From assembly GCA_016927835.1 (NCBI GenBank), contig JAFGMA010000399.1, forward strand, positions 1 through 64,000: DNA of 64,000 nucleotides. Reading direction: 5' to 3'. Of this stretch, positions 35,370-44,397 are shown piece by piece. Under the pieces are notes generated by a model. It had not been told where the DNA came from. It saw only the letters and a program-made list of their open reading frames with translations, and searched no databases. This DNA comes from Candidatus Zhuqueibacterota bacterium. GTDB taxonomy: Bacteria; Zhuqueibacterota; Zhuqueibacteria; Thermofontimicrobiales; Sulfurfontimicrobiaceae. Made by a program: the position numbers and the translations under genes. How positions within the stretch are numbered: the first letter of the stretch is position 1; every line of letters starts with the position of its first letter.

Positions 35370-37562
35370 ATGCAGAAGGAAAAGGTTGTTCCCATGTTAT
35401 TTCACCGATATTTGCACAAGCGACTGCGCGCGCTCATTTTCCGTTTCATTGAATATACACACTTCAGCCGAATTACATACTTAATGCTATTAGCCTGCTT
35501 GATAGGCATTGTCGGCGGATTTGGTTCGATAGCCATCAGGTTTTTGATCGAACAGGTGCATCATTTTGCATTAAACCATGATGGCGAATTGCTTGCAAGA
35601 ATCGATAATTTAACATGGTATCAAAAAGTCCTGATACCGGTGATCGGATTTTTTATCACCGGTCTCCTGGTAACCTTTTTCGCAAAAGAAGCTAAAGGTC
35701 ACGGTGTACCAGAGGTAATGCAAGCAGTCGCCGTCAACAGGGGAATCATTCGACCAAGGGTTGGTGCAATCAAAGCTTTGGCGTCTGCAATTACAATTGG
35801 CACCGGCGGATCAGTCGGCTCCGAAGGACCGATCGTGCAGATCGGGGCGGCTGTCGGTTCGACGCTGGGACAAATATTGAAAGTGTCACCGGAACGCTTG
35901 ATAATTCTTGTCGGTTGCGGGGCAGCGGCAGGAATTGCAGCGGCATTCAACGCGCCAATCGCCGGGGCATTTTTTGCGCTGGAGGTGATTATCGGCAATT
36001 TTGGATTGCGCTCATTCAGCCCGATTGTCCTTTCCTCCGTCCTGGCTACAGTCATCGCGCATGGGTTTCTTGGCGATTATCCGGTGCTCTCCTTGAATAA
36101 TATCTATATTTTGAAGAGCCCCTGGGAAATCCCGCTGTATTTTATATTCAGTTTCATTACAGGTGGGGTTGCCGTCCTGTTTATCTGGTCTTTATATAAA
36201 ACCGAGGACTTTGTTGATAGCATTAAAATACCCGATATCATTAAATTTACCATTGGCGGATTGCTGTTAGGGATTATTTTAATTTTCGTTTCAAACGTGT
36301 ACGGCGTGGGATACGAATCTATCGAAGCCATTTTGAATCTGGATTTAAACAAGACCACGATCCCGCAAATTGCGCAACACGGATTTTTGAAGCATTTTTA
36401 TTCGCCTGATTCATTAATATACCTCTGGTTCGGATTGATCATTCTGCTCTTCGTCAAGTTGCTCGCAACCAATATTACGCTGGGTGTCGGGGGTTCAGGT
36501 GGTATTTTTGCGCCATCGCTTTTTTTCGGTGCAATGGCTGGCGGAATTTACGGTATGGCAGTGAATGTATTGTTCCCCGAAATCACCGCACCAATCGGGG
36601 CGTATGTCATCGTTGGCATGGGGGCAGTTGTCGCGGGAACAACACATGCACCGATTACTGCCATTTTGATCCTTTTTGAAATGACAGGCGACTATCAGAT
36701 CATTTTGCCGATGATGATCACATGCACAATTTCAACCATTATGGCGCGCAAAATTAACATAGAATCCATCTATACATTGAAGTTAGCGAAGCGAAATATT
36801 TCGTTGAATCAAGGGCACGAAGAAATCATAATGAAAACCTATCATGTCGCCGATTTAATGAAATCCAATCCGCCAGTTATCCATGAACAAGCAAACTTCG
36901 ATACGATCGTTCGAACTTTCCTGGAAAATCAGGAACCGTACTATTATGTTGTCAATGACAAAAACACATTACTCGGTACAATTTCATTGCATGTAATAAA
37001 ATCGGTAATGAATGACGAAAGCCTGAAACATCTCGTCATCGCCAGGGACTTAATCGATTGGTCGGTGGAAACAGTTTACGAGGAAAACGATCTTGCAATG
37101 TGTATGAATAAATTTACCGCTACCGAAGCGCATCACTTGCCGGTCATCGATAAAAACAATCATAATTTGTTGAAAGGCTTTATTTGTCAACAGGATATCA
37201 TTCATTTGTATAATCGTGAAATTCTTAGAAAAGATGTTATGCACCTGAAATACGTCCGGGAGTCTGAACACAAATCAAGAAAAGAATTTATCGAGATTCC
37301 CAAAGATAATAAGATCAAATATTTCCGCGTGCCGCCTTCTTTCTATGGAAAGAGCTTGAAAGAATTGGACCTGCGCGCCAGGTATAATGTCGTGGTGATT
37401 GGTATAAATCATAAAATGCGCGGTAACGATAATCCTGTAGAGATTCCGAAAGCAGAATCAATCCTCCAGCAGGGAGACATCATTCTTGTTATTGGCAAAT
37501 CAACTGATTTGGATAAAATGGCGCAAAGCACTTCGCAGGAAATGAAGGAATTCATTTTTTAG
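35370..37562 (+). CDS. CLC-type chloride channel/antiporter with CBS pair and RCK_C domain
   Basis: A 730-residue membrane protein. The CLC core (about 30-450) shows GHGVPEVMQAV, GSEGPIVQIGAAVGS near 150-164 with the gating Glu, and GGIFAPSLFFGA near 375. Next come two CBS domains (about 490-615), which often bind adenine nucleotides, and a C-terminal RCK_C/TrkA_C domain (about 645-725). It exchanges or conducts chloride or another anion across the inner membrane under ligand control. An in-frame ATG at 35394 is preceded by a purine-rich AAGGAAAAGG, so that start, eight residues later, is equally possible. It stands alone. Confidence 0.93.
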   Translation: MQKEKVVPMLFHRYLHKRLRALIFRFIEYTHFSRITYLMLLACLIGIVGGFGSIAIRFLIEQVHHFALNHDGELLARIDNLTWYQKVLIPVIGFFITGLLVTFFAKEAKGHGVPEVMQAVAVNRGIIRPRVGAIKALASAITIGTGGSVGSEGPIVQIGAAVGSTLGQILKVSPERLIILVGCGAAAGIAAAFNAPIAGAFFALEVIIGNFGLRSFSPIVLSSVLATVIAHGFLGDYPVLSLNNIYILKSPWEIPLYFIFSFITGGVAVLFIWSLYKTEDFVDSIKIPDIIKFTIGGLLLGIILIFVSNVYGVGYESIEAILNLDLNKTTIPQIAQHGFLKHFYSPDSLIYLWFGLIILLFVKLLATNITLGVGGSGGIFAPSLFFGAMAGGIYGMAVNVLFPEITAPIGAYVIVGMGAVVAGTTHAPITAILILFEMTGDYQIILPMMITCTISTIMARKINIESIYTLKLAKRNISLNQGHEEIIMKTYHVADLMKSNPPVIHEQANFDTIVRTFLENQEPYYYVVNDKNTLLGTISLHVIKSVMNDESLKHLVIARDLIDWSVETVYEENDLAMCMNKFTATEAHHLPVIDKNNHNLLKGFICQQDIIHLYNREILRKDVMHLKYVRESEHKSRKEFIEIPKDNKIKYFRVPPSFYGKSLKELDLRARYNVVVIGINHKMRGNDNPVEIPKAESILQQGDIILVIGKSTDLDKMAQSTSQEMKEFIF

Positions 37563-38084
37563 TTTGAGCGGGGCAGCAAACTGGTTATGCAATTCAAGCT
37601 TATGCGCATCTAACTTCAATGCTTTTGATTTATCTGTTGCCGGGATGTGTTCCCTCTGCCCCGGAATCCAGGTCTATTCAATCCAGCCGTTATTATTGAA
37701 GCATCTCATACATTTTTTTTCGATCTCCATGAAAATAGCGAGGATAGCCGATTGGGAGTGTACATGACTGAAATTGACCATAATTTGGTGTATTGACTGA
37801 AAATCGACCGATGCCTCATTAGTACTTGATTTTTTTGAATTTGATCTATCTCTTGTTACTCATTTTTATAGAACAGCACCCGCATATCCATCTTAATTTA
37901 AGAATATTTAATATGTTAATTATTGTAATTTGATTGTTTTTTGGCACAATTCTTGAAATGATTTGATTTTTATATAACTTAAGTGATTTAATAATTTACG
38001 GGTACAATGATCGGCAATCAATTAAAGCCCGATCTCAAGTATTTATTATGGTGAAGTAGGGAATCAACGTTGGTGAGGTTTGAT
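37563..38084. other. Intergenic region upstream of the zinc-ribbon/Tudor gene
   Basis: This 522-bp stretch is AT-rich and contains only the weak sigma54-like site at 37942-37957. A 67-codon plus-strand frame at 37564-37767 has no supporting signal and was rejected. Confidence 0.45.
37942..37957 (+). promoter_or_regulatory. Weak sigma54-like site
   Basis: TTGGCACAATTCTTGAAA carries the -24 TGGCAC element with correct spacing, but the -12 element is TTGA rather than TTGC. It is about 130 bp before the ATG at 38085. The mismatch at the usually invariant -12 C makes this tentative. Confidence 0.25.
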
Positions 38085-38492
38085 ATGGTGTTAAAAAAAA
38101 AGCGATACACTGCTGAATGTAAGCGCTGCAAGGAACTTCGAAAAATGAGAGTTGTCGGCAATAGCGAAGATGGAAAATACTTTTGGTTACGTTGCGAAAG
38201 CTGTCACATGACATATTTATATTCTGGCGATTCTGATGTGAGCGACAGGGCAGTCGATGAACCCCAAATACTCGACCTGTTGCCGAAGACGGAAACGCCT
38301 TCGAAGGACGTGAGAGAATACTCGGTTTACAAAACTTTTGCATTGGGTCAAAAAATATATCACAAGAAATTTGATGATGTCGGGGAAGTAATTTCAAAAT
38401 CCAAAATTGACCGCGGATCAAAAATCACCGTTTCATTTGATAAATGCGGGGAAAAAATACTGGTTGAGGGTATCGCGCAAACGCAATGCTAA
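38085..38492 (+). CDS. Small protein with zinc ribbon and UvrD/PcrA-type Tudor-like domain
   Basis: A 135-residue cytosolic protein. Residues 12-40 hold two CxxC knuckles (C12/C15 and C37/C40), a probable zinc ribbon. After a linker, residues about 85-131 (ALGQKIYHKKFDDVGEVISK, ITVSFDKCGEKILVEGI) follow the G-x-V-x-H-x-x-F-G-x-G-V ... V-x-F-x-x-x-G-x-K-x-L pattern of the C-terminal Tudor-like domain of UvrD/PcrA helicases, which binds RNA polymerase. The match is by eye. The start was chosen for the GAGG 6 nt upstream; a TTG five codons earlier is the alternative. No partner gene is nearby and the function is unknown. Confidence 0.7.
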   Translation: MVLKKKRYTAECKRCKELRKMRVVGNSEDGKYFWLRCESCHMTYLYSGDSDVSDRAVDEPQILDLLPKTETPSKDVREYSVYKTFALGQKIYHKKFDDVGEVISKSKIDRGSKITVSFDKCGEKILVEGIAQTQC

Positions 38493-38686
38493 GGCGGCGA
38501 GAATGAGCAGATTGACAATTTCAATAACCCGGAATTTTTTGCATCCGCGCATCACCCCCTGAAAGCCGATCTTGGGATTGCAGCTTTGGAGAAATGAAGG
38601 TGAGATTGCAGATACAAATGTCGAATACCGCTCAGTCAATTTATTGAAAAGAACGACCGCCTCCGGCACAATCGAGTCCCCACAGC

Positions 38687-39712
38687 TTACAATTCCAAAC
38701 CAGGTTGAACGAGCCAGGTCGTGGCACGATGCTCTGTCTCCCCAAATTGCCACTGCTCTCGGTTGAATAGCCTCGTTTGCTCCCATAGAATTCCAACACC
38801 AAGTTTGAGCATCACTTTCCGCTTGAACAAGCGCATGGGTACTTTTTTTCCGAATACCAGCAACTGTCGGGTAAACAGGGGACGATTTGCGGCTTCGCTT
38901 CCAATCGGCAAATAAAACGCTGTTTGAAAATAGCTGTTCCTGAACGGAGATAAACCGCGATACTCCCATTCCGTATGTTCCCTCAGCACGGATATGACCG
39001 CCACATCTGTTACCAGTCGATTTCGATGCAGCCGATAGCCCGCCCTGAGATCCCAGACCACATTCCGCATATCACGTACATTCAATTGTCCGGTAAGTAG
39101 AAACAATATTTCCAGCCACTCATCCTGTATTCGAATATTATCCTGAATATGCCAATGACCGCCGGAAAAAAGCACGCCGGATAAAATCGAATTGACCTGC
39201 GGTGATCGCCCGGCAGTTGTATCGGTATTCGATTCTTTTCCTTCATACTTAAATCCAATAATATTTCCCAGAAATACAGAAGCCGCATAAGGCTCCTCGA
39301 AATCCGCGCTAAGCGATCTCAACACATTGAATCCATCATAGATTTCGAATTGATTAAACGTTGTGGCGTGATCTGTTTCAAGAAAGGAGCTCAACGTAGA
39401 AAGGGGGTACAGCGTCAATTGGAGCAGAATATATTTCGGAAGATATATTTCCCGCAAAATATGCCTGAATATTTCCAACTCGCGATCCGGTGAAATGACT
39501 ATCGGCTTCGCGCCAATCCTCAAATCCACATAGGCACTGCCATACGTGCGGTATGCTCCCAATCCATAAGTATAATTCCAGTTATGTCCCCAGAACCGTC
39601 GATAACGCGGAGCAACTTTGCCTTCGGATGGTTGCGCATCAACTATCACAATCAAGCACACAGAAACCAGCACTATCCGCCAGAGGTACCTCGTGAAAAA
39701 ATGCCTTTTCAT
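38687..39712 (-). CDS. Outer-membrane beta-barrel protein, function unknown
   Basis: A 341-residue exported protein with an N-terminal signal sequence (RYLWRIVLVSVCLIVIVDAQP) and alternating strand pattern with Arg/aromatic-rich turns, ending WLVQPGLEL. I recognise no named family. It probably forms a barrel in the outer membrane. The ATG at 39712 was preferred because the signal sequence begins there; the frame is open 12 codons upstream. It is convergent with the zinc-ribbon/Tudor gene, whose stop is 194 bp away, and no other gene is linked to it. Confidence 0.65.
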   Translation of the reverse strand: MKRHFFTRYLWRIVLVSVCLIVIVDAQPSEGKVAPRYRRFWGHNWNYTYGLGAYRTYGSAYVDLRIGAKPIVISPDRELEIFRHILREIYLPKYILLQLTLYPLSTLSSFLETDHATTFNQFEIYDGFNVLRSLSADFEEPYAASVFLGNIIGFKYEGKESNTDTTAGRSPQVNSILSGVLFSGGHWHIQDNIRIQDEWLEILFLLTGQLNVRDMRNVVWDLRAGYRLHRNRLVTDVAVISVLREHTEWEYRGLSPFRNSYFQTAFYLPIGSEAANRPLFTRQLLVFGKKVPMRLFKRKVMLKLGVGILWEQTRLFNREQWQFGETEHRATTWLVQPGLEL

Positions 39713-40049
39713 ATCATTTCCGAGCTGATCCACATAAACGCATTTCAAGTGACGCTTGGACTTAATATAGCTAAAATCCTGTAAAAATCAAGAAAAAATT
39801 GCCACGCAAACAGGAATTTGCTTGCAATTCACTCATAGAATTATTAGTTTTAGTATGTTAACATAATTGGGCTAAAAACGCAAGGATTAGAAATCAGAGG
39901 TATTCGCTATTTAGATCAGTGAGTGAATTTTTATTAATTCTCTGATTTCACCAGATAGCCAGAATTCCTGCAGCAGTACATTCCATTCAAAACAAGGCTA
40001 GTTACGAATTAAGCAAATAACTATGTCATCAATTTAATAGGAGGCAGAG
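39713..40049. other. Divergent intergenic region
   Basis: This 337-bp AT-rich region separates the divergent barrel gene and the small membrane-protein gene. No clear promoter or structure was found. Confidence 0.4.
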
Positions 40050-40271
40050 ATGGAAGTTCTTTTAATTGTCATCCTGGCGATATTATGCGTCGTTGGGTAT
40101 TACGATAAAAAGCTATCATGGTTTTCATTGCCGGTAGCAATCGGTACCTTTGTCATTGGCTCGTTCCTGATTGTTCGATTTAGAGACACATTGACATGGC
40201 TGCTTTATATTTTCGGTATAGTCGCCATTATTTTCGTTATATTGATAATAATATCGAAATTAAAGAAATAG
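40050..40271 (+). CDS. Small membrane protein with two transmembrane helices
   Basis: A 73-residue, highly hydrophobic protein. Helices cover about residues 2-17 and 26-40 plus a third strongly hydrophobic stretch at about 49-69, ending in SKLKK, so it may span the membrane two or three times. A strong GGAGG ribosome-binding site lies 6 nt before the ATG, which supports it as a real gene. I do not recognise a family. It lies 219 bp before the coiled-coil protein gene. Confidence 0.7.
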   Translation: MEVLLIVILAILCVVGYYDKKLSWFSLPVAIGTFVIGSFLIVRFRDTLTWLLYIFGIVAIIFVILIIISKLKK

Positions 40272-40406
40272 CCTGCTTATTTTTCCTGCCGAATTTCTGT
40301 CCTTGTTCTATAATGAACCACCATTCCGCAGATTGACCGGAAATGAACCAACTCATCTAAAGCGCTTAACCGTATATTTACAATTAAATTACATTCTTTT
40401 ATTACA

Positions 40407-40422
40407 TGGCATTATTTTTGCG
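40407..40422 (+). promoter_or_regulatory. Sigma54-type (-24/-12) promoter of the coiled-coil protein gene
   Basis: TGGCATTATTTTTGCG matches TGGCAY-N5-TTGC with GG at 40408-40409 and GC at 40420-40421, the exact 12-bp spacing of -24/-12 promoters. The downstream ATG (40491) is about 60 nt past the predicted start. Such promoters need an activator of the NtrC type, none of which is encoded in this window. Confidence 0.55.
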
Positions 40423-40490
40423 AAAATCGCCATCTTCCTTACAACTAGCGTTATATATAACTTGGGTTGGCACCTGGGAGGTAACTTTAA

Positions 40491-41042
40491 ATGTTACAAC
40501 GCGTTTATCGTAGATTCTGGAATTATCTCTATCACAAAGTGATGGAAAAGAACGAAAGTATTATTCCGAATGGATTTGTGGAAATAAATCCCCGGCTAAT
40601 CAACGATTGCCTGGTTTATACATGTTCGCTGGAACACCGCGTCAATCGACTGGATGAATTGGCAAAACATCTGCGGATAAAAGAGGCGCTTTATTCAAAT
40701 ACGCTTGCGCAGTACAATCAAGTCGTAGGCGAAGTGTTCCCCTTATTGGTAACTTCTCTTTCATTGATAAAGAAAAATCTGGAAACAAACTGCAAACTTC
40801 GCAGAGAAATTAAGCTGTTGAAAGGGATTCAATCATCCCAGGCATCCGATGACCATAAAATCCGGCACCGGATTTTAAGTTCTTCTATAAAAAATGGGGC
40901 GCACCTTCAGAAAATTGAAGAGACATGCGAAACATTAGCCGATGAATGCCATCACAATCAAGAGGCTATCATGGCATGGCTGGCAAAACATGAAAGTCAT
41001 CCTTCGCTCCGTCAAGGAAAAGCCTGTCATGGCGCAGTCTGA
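40491..41042 (+). CDS. Helical coiled-coil protein, function unknown
   Basis: A 183-residue cytosolic protein with no signal sequence or membrane helix. It is predicted by eye to be almost entirely alpha-helical with heptad-like patterns from about residues 50 to 165 (LEHRVNRLDELAKHLRIKEA, NLETNCKLRREIKLLKGIQ, HLQKIEETCETLADEC). Several Cys and His are scattered near the C-terminus. I recognise no family. GGGAGG lies 9 nt before the ATG, and a sigma54-type promoter lies upstream, so expression is probably conditional. Confidence 0.65.
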   Translation: MLQRVYRRFWNYLYHKVMEKNESIIPNGFVEINPRLINDCLVYTCSLEHRVNRLDELAKHLRIKEALYSNTLAQYNQVVGEVFPLLVTSLSLIKKNLETNCKLRREIKLLKGIQSSQASDDHKIRHRILSSSIKNGAHLQKIEETCETLADECHHNQEAIMAWLAKHESHPSLRQGKACHGAV

Positions 41043-41086
41043 CCGCACACCAAAATAACCGCCCCAAAAACATCACATTGTGTCTT

Positions 41087-41176
41087 CATTTCCCTCAGCT
41101 ATTGGTTCATTTCATAGTTTACAATGCATCCTGGATTCCCAAACTGGAGTTCGGGAACCAGTCACTGAGGGATTAC
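41087..41176. repeat. MITE-like 90-bp inverted-repeat element, copy 2
   Basis: Ends CATTTCCCTCAGCTATTGGT (from 41087) and ACCAGTCACTGAGGGATTAC (to 41176) are inverted, and the core palindrome TTCCCAAACT...AGTTCGGGAA lies within. It aligns along its whole length with the reverse complement of 13290-13380. It sits just downstream of the coiled-coil gene and upstream of the promoter at 41197. Confidence 0.8.
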
Positions 41177-41196
41177 ATGTCTTCATTCAAAAAAAA

Positions 41197-41225
41197 TTGA
41201 CTTTTAGATTATTATATATTATATT
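41197..41225 (+). promoter_or_regulatory. Sigma70-type promoter of the ferritin-like gene
   Basis: TTGACT at 41197-41202 and TATATT at 41220-41225 are spaced by 17 bp. It lies 67 bp before the ATG at 41292 and directly after repeat copy 2. Confidence 0.65.
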
Positions 41226-41291
41226 GTTTGAGTTTTTGCTTTCAAATACAAGGGGGATTTCATAAGGGGTACATATAGAGGAGGCGACATA

Positions 41292-41807
41292 ATGTCAACG
41301 CAACTGCTGGATTCACCTTCTGCATCGGACATTTCGGAAGCGCTAAAAGAGGGCGACATACCGGAAAATGCCACCGAAATGACTATCCTGCTTCTGGCGT
41401 ATATCCGGGAAAAGGAAATTCAAAAATTTTACCGAAATTCCCAAAAACGGATCGTTTCATCTGTGGCGCGAAATGTTCTCAATCAATTATCGAGACAGAA
41501 GCGGCAACATCAAAATGTTTTGAAGACATTTTATGATGAATTGCAGGCAAAAAATAACGAAAATGAATCAATTGAAGAAGCGAGCACGCATTATTCACTC
41601 CCAATGCAAACCATCGCACAACATGCCGATTTCCTTGAGGTATGTCAGTTAGCATTGGAATTGGAAAAAAAGTGCCACGACTTTTTCGAGGATGCACTTA
41701 ATACAATAAAAAACAATTCAATGGCAAAAGCATTTAAATTTCTCATCAATAATGAGAAAAAATATCTGGAATATCTTGTCTATCAATTTTGCACCTGCAC
41801 TGAATAA
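41292..41807 (+). CDS. Degenerate ferritin/rubrerythrin-like helical protein
   Basis: A 171-residue helical protein with the layout of rubrerythrin-type four-helix bundles: helix 1 LLAYIREKEIQKFYRNSQ (E40/E42), helix 2 LSRQKRQHQNVLKTFYDEL, helix 3 LALELEKKCHDFFEDAL (E123/E125) and helix 4 LINNEKKYLEYL. The normal ExxH iron ligands are altered: helix 2 has KRQH instead of ExxH and helix 4 has EKKY instead of ExxH. The di-iron site is therefore likely lost or modified, and the role is open. AGGAGG sits 7 nt before the ATG. Confidence 0.6.
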   Translation: MSTQLLDSPSASDISEALKEGDIPENATEMTILLLAYIREKEIQKFYRNSQKRIVSSVARNVLNQLSRQKRQHQNVLKTFYDELQAKNNENESIEEASTHYSLPMQTIAQHADFLEVCQLALELEKKCHDFFEDALNTIKNNSMAKAFKFLINNEKKYLEYLVYQFCTCTE

Positions 41808-41945
41808 ATTCGCGATTCAAAGGAGGTGGTTGCCTGATCATCCGCAGCATTTTTTAAAAAAGATACTTCGCTCTATTCAAGGCTTGACCGAATTTTGACG
41901 GCTATAATACGCTATTCAATTGCACATTGATCACGGGAGGGAGAA

Positions 41946-43733
41946 ATGTCGTACAATACATTGACGGAAATGTTCATCGATGTGGTTAAGCAGCATGGGG
42001 CTCGTACCGCTTTGATGACCAAAGTGAAAGGACAATACGAGGGCTTCACGTACGAAGAATTTGGCAGACGCGTCCGCAATTTTGCGCTGGGGCTGGCAGC
42101 ACTCGGGATCGAAAAAGGGGATCGAGTCGCTTTATTTTCGGAAAATCGACCCGAATGGGCGATCACCGATCTGGCTTGTCTGTCGCTTGGGGCTACCCCC
42201 TGTCCGATTTATCCTACCTTGACTGAATCTCAAATCAAATATATTCTCGCCGATTCTGAATCGAAATGTGTCGTCGCTTCAAAAAAGGAATTCGTCGATA
42301 AAATACTGAAAATGAAAGACAACATCAAACCGCTGAAACATATTATCGCAATGGAACCGGTTGCTGCCAGCGCGGATCTGATTCAATTCTCAGAGGCGAT
42401 GGAGAAAGGCAGGAAATTTGGAGAAAAGCATCCCGATTATTATGATAACGCAACGAAAAATGTCGCGGATAAAGATTTAGCCGGTCTGATCTACACTTCC
42501 GGAACAACGGGCAATCCCAAGGGTGTAATGCTTTCACACAAAAATATCATGTCCAATGTATTGGCAGGCTTAAATGTGTTGTCAGTATCGTGTGAAGATG
42601 TCTGGCTATCGTTCTTGCCGCTATGTCACGTATTCGAGAGAATGGCAGGTCATTTTTGCGCAATTACAAAGGGCTGCACGATTGCATACGCTGAAAGCAT
42701 CGACACTGTCGCGCAAAATTTGCTGGAAGTCCGTCCGACCATTATGACCAGTGTGCCCCGCTTATTCGAAAAAATCTATTCGCGCGTAATCAGCAATGCG
42801 GAAGCTGGCGGGACGCTCAAAAAGAAAATTTTTTACTGGGCACTGGGAACCGGCGAAAAATATAACGCCGCCACGAAAGCCGGAAAGGTCACAGGCGGAT
42901 TGAAATTTAAATATAATCTGGCTAATAAATTGGTATTCAGCAAACTGCAGGAACGAACAGGCGGTAGAATCAGATTTTTTATCAGCGGCGGCGGTCCCCT
43001 GCCTAAAGAAATCGGGGAATTCTTCTATTCCGCCGGGATCAAAGTTCTGGAAGGCTATGGCTTGACCGAGTCCTCTCCCGTTATATCGGTCAATCACCTC
43101 GATAATTTCAAATTTGGCTCTGTCGGATTAAATCTTCCCGGACAGGAAGTGAAAATAGCGGACGATGGTGAAATTTTGACGCGCGGTCCGCACGTGATGC
43201 AGGGTTATTTTAAACAGCCTGAAGCTACAAAGGAAGTGCTTGATGCCGATGGATGGTTGCATACAGGTGATATCGGTTTCATCGATGAAGATGAATTTCT
43301 GACGATCACCGATCGCAAAAAGAATCTTATCGTTACTTCGGGTGGCAAAAACGTGGCACCGCAGCCCATGGAAAACGCCCTGCTAACCAGTCAGTACATT
43401 CAGCAGGTTATGATTCTTGGCGATAGTAAAAAATTCATCTCCGCCCTCATCGTTCCGGATTTCGGCATGCTTGAAAAATATGCGAATGAACATAATATCC
43501 CTTATTCAAACATGGATGATCTGGTTTCGAAGGATGAAATCTATCGCGTGGTAGAAAAAGAAGTCGACCGATTGCTGGTGAATTTTGCTCGTTTCGAAAA
43601 AGTGAAAAAATTCCTGCTGCTGTCAAAGGAGTTTACGATTGAAGATGGCGAGCTCACGCCGACGCTAAAAGTGAAACGAAAAGTTGTGTTAGATAAATAT
43701 AAAGATCAGATCGATAAATTATACAAAGAATAG
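41946..43733 (+). CDS. Long-chain acyl-CoA synthetase (AMP-forming)
   Basis: A 595-residue member of the AMP-dependent ligase family, close to FadD15-type long-chain fatty acyl-CoA synthetases. It activates fatty acids to acyl-CoA by way of an acyl-AMP. Motifs are the P-loop YTSGTTGNPKGVMLSH near 182-197, GYGLTESSPV near 370, and the adenylate/hinge region LHTGDIGFIDEDEFLTITDR then KKNLIVTSGGKNVAP (about 437-472). The catalytic C-terminal Lys region (TPTLKVKRKVV) is intact. The ATG is preceded by GGGAGG. It ends in a strong terminator and so is probably transcribed alone. Confidence 0.94.
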   Translation: MSYNTLTEMFIDVVKQHGARTALMTKVKGQYEGFTYEEFGRRVRNFALGLAALGIEKGDRVALFSENRPEWAITDLACLSLGATPCPIYPTLTESQIKYILADSESKCVVASKKEFVDKILKMKDNIKPLKHIIAMEPVAASADLIQFSEAMEKGRKFGEKHPDYYDNATKNVADKDLAGLIYTSGTTGNPKGVMLSHKNIMSNVLAGLNVLSVSCEDVWLSFLPLCHVFERMAGHFCAITKGCTIAYAESIDTVAQNLLEVRPTIMTSVPRLFEKIYSRVISNAEAGGTLKKKIFYWALGTGEKYNAATKAGKVTGGLKFKYNLANKLVFSKLQERTGGRIRFFISGGGPLPKEIGEFFYSAGIKVLEGYGLTESSPVISVNHLDNFKFGSVGLNLPGQEVKIADDGEILTRGPHVMQGYFKQPEATKEVLDADGWLHTGDIGFIDEDEFLTITDRKKNLIVTSGGKNVAPQPMENALLTSQYIQQVMILGDSKKFISALIVPDFGMLEKYANEHNIPYSNMDDLVSKDEIYRVVEKEVDRLLVNFARFEKVKKFLLLSKEFTIEDGELTPTLKVKRKVVLDKYKDQIDKLYKE

Positions 43734-43748
43734 ACCAGGATTTCTCTA

Positions 43749-43790
43749 AATCCCCGCCAGAATGAATTGACTGGCGGGGATTCTTTTTTT
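43749..43790 (+). terminator. Rho-independent terminator of the acyl-CoA synthetase gene
   Basis: AATCCCCGCCAG (43749-43760) and CTGGCGGGGATT (43771-43782) make a perfect 12-bp stem with a 10-nt loop, followed by C and a run of seven T. It begins 15 bp after the stop codon. Confidence 0.95.
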
Positions 43791-44061
43791 CATGCCCTTC
43801 GAAATCGTACCCATCCGCACAACCCCAAACACAATTTTATATAACCTTGAATTCTAACCCGCCATCTGGCAAATGGATATAAGCCCACTAAACACACGAA
43901 ATAACCCGAAAAGCATTTTTCGCATATTTCGAGCATTTGGTGGGAAATATTAAAACCCTGGAAATGAATGAATTACGGTATGATGTGGTAACAAATCACG
44001 GGATTTGTCATTCAGCAGGTATTTTTTGAAGGCTCTCGGTTTCAGGAATATAACAGGTATA

Positions 44062-44213
44062 AAATAGAACACTGATTCAGCGGATTTGACGGATGAAAAC
44101 TGATTTTTAATCGCAAGGTAAAACAGCTTTTAATATCTTATGAAATGAAATAATTTAAAGAAAAATATCCGTTTAAATCCGGTTCATCTATTCAATCCGT
44201 GTTCTTGTTTTAC
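44062..44213. repeat. Inverted-repeat element with GAACAC/GTGTTC arms
   Basis: The left arm reads GAACACTGATTCAGCGGATT then GACGGATGAAAA, and the right arm reads ATCCGTTTAAATCCGG then ATTCAATCCGTGTTC. The arms are imperfect inverted repeats over about 45 bp around an AT-rich centre. The tandem GGATT and CGGAT wording is typical of a non-coding intergenic repeat family found in many genomes. Confidence 0.65.
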
Positions 44214-44397
44214 TTGGGTAATTTATTTTATCCCACATGCTTAAAACTTAATGGTGTGTCCCTGTGATCGGTCACATGATGTGCTTTTCATTTTAGAAAT
44301 TTAGATAAAATATATATTTTCCCTCAAAATTTTTCCGGATTAAACTCGATAGTGATCATCATTCCCCACGCCTGCCACTCACGGACGCATTTTAAAA

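Larger units (their letters stand above)
43734..44397. other. Intergenic region with a terminator and a repeat element
   Basis: This 664-bp stretch contains the terminator at 43749-43790 and the inverted-repeat element at 44062-44213. No gene was seen. Confidence 0.5.

Noticed and set aside
38433-38969. 178-codon minus-strand frame overlapping the barrel gene
   Set aside because: It overlaps the better-supported barrel protein in another frame, has no ribosome-binding site and no recognisable domain, and its composition is typical of a shadow frame.
40303-40542. 79-codon plus-strand frame between the small membrane protein and coiled-coil genes
   Set aside because: It covers the sigma54-type promoter and the ribosome-binding site of the next gene and has no signal of its own.
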